Below are positions 7,813 through 14,544 of a stretch of DNA of 49,366 bases, piece by piece. The stretch is taken from assembly GCA_002686265.1 (NCBI GenBank), contig NZBA01000106.1:1-49366 (forward strand). The letters run 5' to 3'. The position numbers and the translations under genes were made by a program. A model generated the notes under the pieces. It searched no databases. It saw nothing but the letters and a program-made list of their open reading frames with translations, and had not been told where the DNA came from. Source of the DNA: Planctomycetota bacterium (GTDB lineage Bacteria > Planctomycetota > UBA1135 > GCA-002686595). Each line of letters opens with the position of its first letter. Positions within the stretch are counted from its first letter, which is position 1.

Positions 7813-9207
7813 ATGCGCCCTCCGCACTTCATCACCACCCTGTCCTGGTGCTGCATCCTCTTGGCGGCCTGCACCGAGCAGGCCGCCACGACCGGCGGAG
7901 AGGGCGCCCACTCCACCGCGGCCACGGCGGAGGCCGTCGCCGAGCGACCCGTCCCAGGCCGCGTTTTCCTCGTCGGCATCGACGGCGCCTCCTGGGACGT
8001 CTTTGACTTCGTCCTCGCCGACGGCGTCATGCCACGGCTGGCCGAGCTCTGCGCCCGGGGCAGCAAGGCCGAGCTGCGCTCGATGAGCCCGACGGCATCC
8101 GCGATCCTGTGGACGACCATCGCCACCGGGAAGCTCCCCAAGAAGCACGGGATCCTGGGCTTCGTGACCGAGACGGAGGCCGGAGAGACCGTGCCGGTGT
8201 CGTCGACCCTGCGCAGGGTGGACGCGCTGTGGAACATCTGCGGCAGCGCCGGCGTCTCCGTCGGGTTCCTGGCCTGGTGGGTGTCGTGGCCCGCGGAGCC
8301 GGTGCGCGGCTTCATGATCACCGACTACGCCTGGCCCCTCAGAAAGGACGCGCGCGGCTTCGCCACCGGCGCCGACGCCGACATCGAACGCGAGGATCGG
8401 ACCTGGCCGCGCGAACTGATGGCGGAGCTCGAGCCTCTCAATCTGACCGAAGCGCGCCTGTCCACAGAGCTCCTCGACGAGCTCGGCATCTCTTCCATCC
8501 CGCCCGTGCGCGGCTACGCGATCCGCGACATCTTCCTCAAGGACGTCTCCATCGCAGCGATGACGCGCCACATGGTCGAGAAGGGCAACGGCGAGTCCCT
8601 GATCGCCACCTACTTCGACGGCTACGACGCCTTCTGCCACGTCTTCTGGCCCGCCTACCGGGCCTACAGCGCCGCGCGACGCCAAGGTGAGGCGGCCCTG
8701 GCGGGCCTCGATCCCTCCTGGCGGGCCTTGGGCGTGGCGATGGACACGCACTTGGGGCGCATCGACGCGTCTGTGGGCTTCCTGATGGACGAGGCGCGCC
8801 CGGAGGACACGATCCTGGTCATCAGCGACCACGGCTTCTTCGACACCCCCGGACGCAAGCCGATCGAGCGCACCTACGGCGACTTCATCGAAGGCCAGGC
8901 CTTCTGGCACACCGAGCGCGGCATCCTCGCGGCCATGGGCGGCCCGATCCGCAGCGGCGCGGGAGACCTCGGCGCGACGGTGCTCGACGTCACGCCGACC
9001 GTGCTCGCCCTGCTCGGCCTGCCGGTGGGCGAGGACATGGACGGCAAGGTGCTGCGCGGCCTGTTCACCGACGCCTTCCTCGCCGAGCACCCGGTCACGA
9101 CGATCCCGACCCACGAGAGCGGCGAACGCCGGGCGACGGCCACCGAGAGCCCCTACGACGCCGCCATGCTCGAACGCCTCGAGCAGCTCGGTTACGTCGG
9201 GGACTGA
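7813..9207 (+). CDS. Lipoprotein phosphodiesterase, alkaline phosphatase superfamily
   Basis: A 464-aa protein starting at the ATG at 7813, which yields a lipoprotein signal (LSWCCILLAAC, lipobox LAAC). The catalytic domain opens with VFLVGIDGASWDVFDFVL, the canonical Asp-Gly-Ala-(Ser/Thr)-Trp signature. SAILWTTIATGKLPKKHGI carries the Thr nucleophile position, followed by SDHGFFDTPG and the closing GATVLDVTPTVLALLGLPVGEDMDG. FDGYDAFCHVFW, holding the conserved Asp and His, lies midway. The family includes secreted phosphodiesterases and phosphonoacetate- or lipid-headgroup-cleaving enzymes. All expected motifs are present, so it should be active on the outer face of a membrane. It follows the beta-barrel-like gene by 34 bp. 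Confidence 0.87.
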   Translation: MRPPHFITTLSWCCILLAACTEQAATTGGEGAHSTAATAEAVAERPVPGRVFLVGIDGASWDVFDFVLADGVMPRLAELCARGSKAELRSMSPTASAILWTTIATGKLPKKHGILGFVTETEAGETVPVSSTLRRVDALWNICGSAGVSVGFLAWWVSWPAEPVRGFMITDYAWPLRKDARGFATGADADIEREDRTWPRELMAELEPLNLTEARLSTELLDELGISSIPPVRGYAIRDIFLKDVSIAAMTRHMVEKGNGESLIATYFDGYDAFCHVFWPAYRAYSAARRQGEAALAGLDPSWRALGVAMDTHLGRIDASVGFLMDEARPEDTILVISDHGFFDTPGRKPIERTYGDFIEGQAFWHTERGILAAMGGPIRSGAGDLGATVLDVTPTVLALLGLPVGEDMDGKVLRGLFTDAFLAEHPVTTIPTHESGERRATATESPYDAAMLERLEQLGYVGD

Positions 9208-9297
9208 ACACCTTCGAGCCGCCCCCGAGCCGCGGGGTCACCGGCTGGCTTGGCCGAGGGCTCCCCGCCGCCGCCGAGCCGTGCCCGCGCCCCGGCT

Positions 9298-11343
9298 TCA
9301 GGGACAGACTTCGGCCACGGCCGCGCGCGCCGCCGCCGAGGCGGGCAGCGCCTCGGCCCACTCGCGCGCCGCCTCGCAGGCCGCGGCGGACTGCCCCGCT
9401 CGGACATGGACCTCCACGAGCCCGGCGAAGGCCCGCTCCGCCCAGGCCGGCTGGGTCGAGGCCCGCAGGGCGAGCGCGCTCCGGTAGTGCTCGGCCGCCT
9501 CGGTGAGCCGGCCGAGCATCCCCGCGACCTTGCCGCAGGCCAGCGCCGCACGGAAGGAGCCGGCATCCAGGCGCCGGGCCTGGTCGAAGGCGGCCAGGGA
9601 CTCCTCCATCCGACCGAGCTCGGCGAGAGCGCGGCCCCGGTAGTAGTGCGGGATCGCGGGCCCGGGGTAGTCGCGTGCGTAGGCGCCCGCGACGTTCAGA
9701 ACGTCGGCGTGACGCCCGGCGCCGAGCAGGGTGTCGAGCAAGAGCTCGATGCCGTCGGTCTTGCGCGGGTGCAGGCCGACGGCCTTCTCGAGGTGCTCCA
9801 CCGCCGCCTCGGTCCGACCTGCCTCACGCTCGAGCCTGGCAAGCTGAACGAGGGCGTAGAGGTTGTTCGGGTTGATCGCGAGCGAGCGTTCGAAGCTCTC
9901 GCGCGCCGCCACCTCATCCTCGCGCCGCAGCTCCGCCGTCCCTAGCTGCATCCAACCGTTGCTGTCGTCGGCCTTCACGTAGCTCGGCTTGACGAAGCTG
10001 AAGCCCCCCACCGCGGCGGCGAGGGCCCAGGGTGCGAGGGCACTCGCGGCGCGGCCGCTCTTGAGACGGTCGACGCTCCAGAAGACCGCGTGCGCGCCGT
10101 AGATCATCAGGATCGGCAGCACCGGAGCGCGGAAGCGGGCGCAGACGAAGAAAGCCACGACGCCGAGCATGTAGACGGGCAGGAAACCCCACAGAGGGAA
10201 GTGCTCGCCGCGCTTGCGCGATGCCAAGAAGAAGCCCGCCACGCCCGCTCCGGCAAGGAACGGGAATCCGAGCGAGAGGAACGGCACGAAGGAGCCGAAG
10301 CGGCGGGCGAAGAAACGCAGCTCGTGGTTGTTGCCGACCTCCCAGGAGTTCCAGAACAGGCGCAACTTGCGCGCGAGCAGCGCTAGGGCGGCGCCGGGGT
10401 CGTTGAGCATGAACTCGCGCGCCTTCCTGGAGTAGTGCGCGGAGACTTCCGAAGCGCGCAAGGGGCGGCCCTCGGCCTGCTCGGCGAGGGCAATCGACGC
10501 GTGGTAGCCCGGCCACCAGCCGCCGGGCGTGCCCGGGACGATGGCGGTGACACCGTCGGAGGTGGGGTTGTTGCCGATGTGGAGGTTCACGCCCGCCTGG
10601 GAGGAGATCAGGACGAAGTCGTCCCGAGCGAAGGTGTTGTGCGCCGTGAGCGGGAGGATGGGCGCCAACAGGCCCGCGGAGAAGGCCGCCGCAGCCACCC
10701 AGGCCAGGGGGCCGCGCCGCCCGTCGGTCTCAGCCGCCGGTGAGCGGGGCCGCAGGAGGATCCACAGAGCGAGCAGGGGCATGAACAGGAGCACGTTGGG
10801 GCGCGCGATGGCACAGAGGCCCCAGATCGCACCCGCAGCCGCGGCGCGGCCGGGCCGGGGCGCGCACGCCAAGCGCAAGGAGAGCAGGATCGCGAGCAAG
10901 TCGAGCGGAATGATGAGGGTGGGAATCAGGAGCTCGGCGTCGAAGTAGACGAGGACCCAGTAGGTGGCGGCGCAGAACGCGGCGAGCAGGCCCGTGCGCG
11001 AATCGAAGGCGCGCTTGCCGACGAGGTAGACGAGCAAGGCCGTCGCGCCACCGAACAGCGACTGGACCAGGCGCACGGCGAGTAGGCTCCCGCCCGTGAG
11101 CTTGAGGACACCGGCGAGCATCCAGACATACAGCGGAGCGCGGAAGAAGGGGCGGCCTTCCAGCTTCTCGAACGCCTCGCCCGAGGCGAGCGCCCGCGCC
11201 CACTCGAGGTGGAACAGCGAGTCCATCGCAGGCTGAAGGTGCGTGGGGTTGGCCTCGGCCGCGAGGGTGTAGATCACCCGCAGGACCACCGCCAGGGCAA
11301 CGACGGCGACGACGGTCAGGGCTTCACGCTTGGGGACTTTCAA
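9298..11343 (-). CDS. Membrane glycosyltransferase (ArnT/PMT-like, family 39/RgtA type) with C-terminal TPR tail
   Basis: A 681-aa protein. I prefer the TTG at 11343, because it puts KVPKREALTVVAVVALAVVL (first membrane helix) at the N terminus. Upstream codons back to 11535 run through a hairpin-rich region and are not protein-like. The first periplasmic loop has THLQPAMDSLFHLEWARALASG, the acidic motif typical of dolichol/polyprenyl-phosphate-sugar glycosyltransferases. FRAPLYVWMLAGVLKL and about ten more helices follow. From about residue 470 onward there are three or more TPR-like repeats (LGTAELRREDEVAARESFERSL, VQLARLEREAGRTEAAVEHLEKA). The protein likely transfers a sugar from a lipid carrier to an exported acceptor. 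The TPR tail may bind partners. The donor and acceptor are unknown. Confidence 0.85.
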   Translation of the reverse strand: MKVPKREALTVVAVVALAVVLRVIYTLAAEANPTHLQPAMDSLFHLEWARALASGEAFEKLEGRPFFRAPLYVWMLAGVLKLTGGSLLAVRLVQSLFGGATALLVYLVGKRAFDSRTGLLAAFCAATYWVLVYFDAELLIPTLIIPLDLLAILLSLRLACAPRPGRAAAAGAIWGLCAIARPNVLLFMPLLALWILLRPRSPAAETDGRRGPLAWVAAAAFSAGLLAPILPLTAHNTFARDDFVLISSQAGVNLHIGNNPTSDGVTAIVPGTPGGWWPGYHASIALAEQAEGRPLRASEVSAHYSRKAREFMLNDPGAALALLARKLRLFWNSWEVGNNHELRFFARRFGSFVPFLSLGFPFLAGAGVAGFFLASRKRGEHFPLWGFLPVYMLGVVAFFVCARFRAPVLPILMIYGAHAVFWSVDRLKSGRAASALAPWALAAAVGGFSFVKPSYVKADDSNGWMQLGTAELRREDEVAARESFERSLAINPNNLYALVQLARLEREAGRTEAAVEHLEKAVGLHPRKTDGIELLLDTLLGAGRHADVLNVAGAYARDYPGPAIPHYYRGRALAELGRMEESLAAFDQARRLDAGSFRAALACGKVAGMLGRLTEAAEHYRSALALRASTQPAWAERAFAGLVEVHVRAGQSAAACEAAREWAEALPASAAARAAVAEVCP

Positions 11344-11768
11344 TGTTCCGGGCGCGGGTCGCGACCCAAACCTACCGCGCCCACCCGCGATTGCCGAACC
11401 CTCCCTTTCCTTGCTCGGCCACCGTGCGGCGCGGAGGTCAAAAAAATGGGAGCCGTCTCCGAAGAGACGACTCCGCGCGGGTCGTATCTGATGCGAACAC
11501 CAGACGACGGCCGATGGCGATGGCAGGTTCCCCATCGGCGGCCTCGGGGCTCATGGCAGGGAGGACCCCGAGGCGCCTCGGGCGAACCCGAGGCGCACCG
11601 GACATCGGGCAACACCCGGTGTAGGGGGAATCTAGCAACTTGCCCGGCGAGGTGTCCACCCGAACCTCGACGGGGCGCGGCCCACGCCCGGGGTGGTGCC
11701 GTGACAGCCGCTCCACTACCCTTCCTGCCCGTTCCTCCCGCCCCCCTCTCCCGGTCGAATCCCCTGAA
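11344..11768. other. Intergenic region between divergent genes; see hairpin run
   Basis: This 425-base gap contains no gene. It holds the promoter regions of the glycosyltransferase (minus) and of proS (plus), and the cluster of six consecutive hairpins at 11454-11621 described separately. The final 145 bases before proS are C-rich with no obvious ribosome-binding site directly before its ATG. Confidence 0.5.
11434..11621 (-). ncRNA. Candidate structured RNA: six consecutive hairpins
   Basis: Six stem-loops follow one another. They are 11454-11469 (6 bp), 11481-11508 (5+3 bp), 11510-11539 (8 bp), 11541-11574 (9 bp), 11575-11594 (8 bp) and 11596-11621 (6 bp). The two tight ones have 4-nt loops that read TTCG on the minus strand. 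The first has a C(TTCG)G context, the ultra-stable tetraloop. On the minus strand the run ends in this stem plus gctccca and seven T (11446-11440), like a terminator or attenuator. The loops of 11510-11539 and 11541-11574 share the octamer cctgccat (minus) / atggcagg (plus). The 9-bp and 8-bp stems share the half-site GCCTCGGG, so they could re-pair with each other. It may be a free small RNA, an attenuator leader of the glycosyltransferase gene (start 97 nt further on), or a leader of proS if read on plus. No known family was recognised. Confidence 0.45.
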
Positions 11769-13241
11769 ATGGCCCAGACACGCATCACTCCCCGTTCCCA
11801 GGACTACGCGCAGTGGTACCAGGACGTGATCGCCGAGGCGCAGCTGGCGGAGGCCGCCGGCGTCGTCAAGGGCTGCATGGTGATCCGCCCCCACGGCTTC
11901 GCGATCTGGGAGAAAATGCAGGCGGACCTCGACCGGCGCTTCAAGGAGACCGGGCACCAAAACGCCTGCTTCCCGCTGTTGATCCCGATGAGCTTCATCG
12001 AGAAGGAGGCCGAGCACGTCGAGGGCTTCGCGCCGGAGCTGGCGGTGGTGACCCACGCCGGCGGCAAGGAGCTCGAAGAGAGCTACGCGATCCGCCCGAC
12101 CTCCGAGACGATCGTCGGCCACTTCTTCTCCAAGTGGATCGACTCCTGGCGCGACCTGCCGCTCTTGATCAATCAGTGGGCGAACGTCATGCGCTGGGAG
12201 CTGCGCACGCGCCTGTTCCTGCGCACCGGCGAGTTCTTCTGGCAGGAAGGCCACACCGCCCACGCGACCCACGAGGAGGCGCTCGAGGAGGTCGCGCGCA
12301 TGCTCGACGTCTACCGCGACTTCAGCCACGAGGTGATGGCCCTGCCGGTCATCCGCGGGATCAAGACCGCCAACGAGCGCTTCGCGGGCGCGCTGGAGAC
12401 GCGCTGCATCGAGTCCTACATGCAGGACGGCAAGGCGTTGCAGTCGGGGACCAGCCACGACCTCGGCCAGAACTTCGGCAAGGCCTTCAACGTCACCTTC
12501 CAGAACGCCGAGGGCGAGCGCGAGTTCGTCTGGCAGACCTCCTGGGGGATGTCCACGCGCCAAATCGGCGCGCTGATCATGGGGCACTCCGACGACGGCG
12601 GCCTGGTCCTGCCGCCGCGCCTCGCGCCGATCCACGTGGTGATCGTCCCGATCTACCGCTCCGAGGACGAGAAGGGCGCCGTCCTGGAGACCACCGCCAA
12701 GGTCGCGGGCGAGCTGCGCGACGACGGCCTGACGGTCGAGGTGGACGACCGCGAGGGCATCAAGCCCGGCGCGAAGTACTACGAGTGGGAGCGCAAGGGC
12801 GTCCCCCTGCGCCTGGAGCTCGGCCCGCGCGACCTCGAACAGCGCTCGGTGATGGCCAAGCGCCGCCTGGCCGACACCGACGAGCGGGGCAGGCCGGTCA
12901 AGGAGACCCTGCCGCTCGCCGACATCGGCGTGAGCGTCGGCCGCATCATGGACGAGCTCCAGGCCGCGCTCTTCGAGCGCGCCCTCGCGCTCCGCGAGGA
13001 GAACACGGTCGAGGTCGACTCCTGGGGCGACTTCACCGACCTCTTCGAGGGCGGTGCCTCGAGGTTCGTCTACGCCCACTGGGACGGCACGACCGAGACC
13101 GAGCTCGCCATCAAGCAGGCGACCAAGGCCACGATCCGCTGCATCCCCTACCCAGGCGAGGGCCCCGCCCCCGAGCCGGGAGCGTGCATCAAGACCGGCG
13201 CCCCCAGCGCTCAGAAGGTCCTGTTCGCGAAGAACTACTGA
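11769..13241 (+). CDS. proS: Prolyl-tRNA synthetase, archaeal/eukaryal type
   Basis: A 490-aa cytoplasmic enzyme that charges tRNA-Pro. I chose the ATG at 11769 (MAQTRITPRSQDYAQWYQDV) because it matches the usual start of this class and upstream residues are not conserved-looking. The class II motifs are clear: ESYAIRPTSETIVGHFFSKW (motif 2 region), RWELRTRLFLRTGEFFWQEG, and TSWGMSTRQIGALIMGHSDDGG (motif 3 region). The anticodon-binding domain starts near IHVVIVPIYRSEDEKG. It lacks the editing insertion of the longer E. coli type and ends in the C-terminal extension GACIKTGAPSAQKVLFAKNY, with the family's terminal Tyr. The upstream gap carries an unusual run of hairpins. It appears to be a single-gene unit. 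Confidence 0.96.
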   Translation: MAQTRITPRSQDYAQWYQDVIAEAQLAEAAGVVKGCMVIRPHGFAIWEKMQADLDRRFKETGHQNACFPLLIPMSFIEKEAEHVEGFAPELAVVTHAGGKELEESYAIRPTSETIVGHFFSKWIDSWRDLPLLINQWANVMRWELRTRLFLRTGEFFWQEGHTAHATHEEALEEVARMLDVYRDFSHEVMALPVIRGIKTANERFAGALETRCIESYMQDGKALQSGTSHDLGQNFGKAFNVTFQNAEGEREFVWQTSWGMSTRQIGALIMGHSDDGGLVLPPRLAPIHVVIVPIYRSEDEKGAVLETTAKVAGELRDDGLTVEVDDREGIKPGAKYYEWERKGVPLRLELGPRDLEQRSVMAKRRLADTDERGRPVKETLPLADIGVSVGRIMDELQAALFERALALREENTVEVDSWGDFTDLFEGGASRFVYAHWDGTTETELAIKQATKATIRCIPYPGEGPAPEPGACIKTGAPSAQKVLFAKNY

Positions 13242-13368
13242 TCCGCGTGGGGTCGAGGCTCGCGGTCGATAGGAAGCGCTCTTGCAAGGGTCCCCGAGCG
13301 GTGTGCGTTGGTGATCCTCTCGGATCAGCTCTGGTTCCCGCCTACTCGCCACCAAGGAGGTCACTCGC

Positions 13369-14480
13369 ATGAACCGCCTTCAGCTCTGCATCGTCTTGCC
13401 TTGTTCGCTCCTGGTTTCCTCTGCGCTCTGGGCACAGGATCCGATTGACTGCGGTTCATCCGGTCCGACTCGAGACGTCTCTCCCGGCACGCACGGGCCT
13501 GCACTCGCCCATAGTCCAATGGGCGCATGCGATCAGGTGTACTCCGGCATGGTCCCGGGCGAATGCGATCAGTGCCCAGGAGGGGTGCTCCAGGGACTTC
13601 TGCTGGCGCCCTTCGGGCGATCCGTATTGCGACGTAAGGACGTAAGGAAGATCCCGGGCACCGACCCTCCCATCTACATGGCGCGCTCTCTCCCTACCGC
13701 CGGTTCGGAGGCCACGGATTCACTCGGGAGCGGCGGGTCGCTGCGCCCGTGTCGGCGAGCCTCGGCGAGAGCGAGTTCACGGCGACGTGGCCCGATCTGG
13801 CAGCGGGGGAGTACGTCCTGGCCCTGGGACCGTTCACGTGGATCGTGGAGGTCGAAGAAGGGCGGGAGAACCGGTTCGAGCACTCCCTGCCGGAGCCCGC
13901 ACGCACGGACATCCTCTTCGTGGACGGACAGACCAGCGAGCCCGCCGCGGTCTCCTTCGTCCGCTGGACGCTCCTCCTCACTCGAGGAGCCTTCTCTTCC
14001 GGATCGCTCATCCCGTCGGGGGCAGCCGCCGCTCCCGGGGGCGGGCTGTCCGTGTTCCTTCCCCCCGGCGAGCTACGCCTGCTCTACGGTGGGGAGTTCG
14101 GGGCGCGCTACGCCGCGTTCGATCTGATCGAGGAGCAGACGGTGTACACGGTCGCTGTCGCGCCGAGCCACGAGCTCCTCATCGGGGCGGGCCCCGAGCC
14201 CGACGCGACGATGGCGCGAGGTGGGGTGTTCGACCTGCGCTTTCGCAAGGCCGGAGTCCTGTTTGGAGCCGAGCGGATCAACTACGGATTCGAGGGCGCT
14301 TCCCCGCAGGCGGGGGCGGCGCGGGCGACGATGGTGTTCGTGGACGGAGCTCCCGATGAGGTGTACATCCCGTCCTCCCTCGAATTCGCCGCCCACGGCG
14401 GCACCTGGCAGGCGACCCCCTGGGAGGGCGCCGCCCGCCTCGCCTACGAGCTGGAAGCGGGCGAGTTCTCCCGGCCCTGA
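13369..14480 (+). pseudogene. Exported protein disrupted by an 8-bp tandem duplication
   Basis: A strong ribosome-binding site (aaggaggt at 13354-13361) precedes the ATG at 13369, followed by a signal peptide (LQLCIVLPCSLLVSSALWAQ). The reading frame continues to the tandem repeat gacgtaag-gacgtaag (13631-13646) and then loses sense. The protein-like text continues in another frame to the TGA at 14480. Removing one 8-bp copy joins exactly those two frames, giving a 367-aa product. The second half is rich in beta-strands with Gly/Ala (FTATWPDLAAGEYVLALGP, SVFLPPGELRLLYGGEFG, MVFVDGAPDEVYIPSS) and resembles the peptidase-regulatory-like domains of exported planctomycete proteins. Residues 25-90 have weaker codon bias than neighbours, so further damage there is possible. 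From position 13749 on, a 243-aa GTG-started open frame remains and could be translated alone. Confidence 0.6.
13631..13646 (+). repeat. 8-bp perfect tandem repeat at a frame junction
   Basis: Two adjacent copies of gacgtaag. Because 8 is not a multiple of 3, losing or gaining a copy switches the frame of the exported protein gene around it. Deleting one copy restores a continuous frame from the signal peptide at 13369 to the stop at 14480. Confidence 0.85.
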
Positions 14481-14544
14481 ACCCCAGAGCCTCGCCGGTG
14501 GAGGCCGATCCATCCATCCGGTACGCGCAGGGCCGCTCGCGGAC

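Noticed and set aside
11750..11766. tRNA T-loop-like ggtcgaatccc before proS
   Set aside because: No matching acceptor, D or anticodon arms upstream. The segment is C-rich and cannot fold as a tRNA.
11640..11768. Longer start for proS (43 extra residues)
   Set aside because: The extra residues are Ser/Arg/Pro-rich and unlike the known N terminus of this synthetase class.
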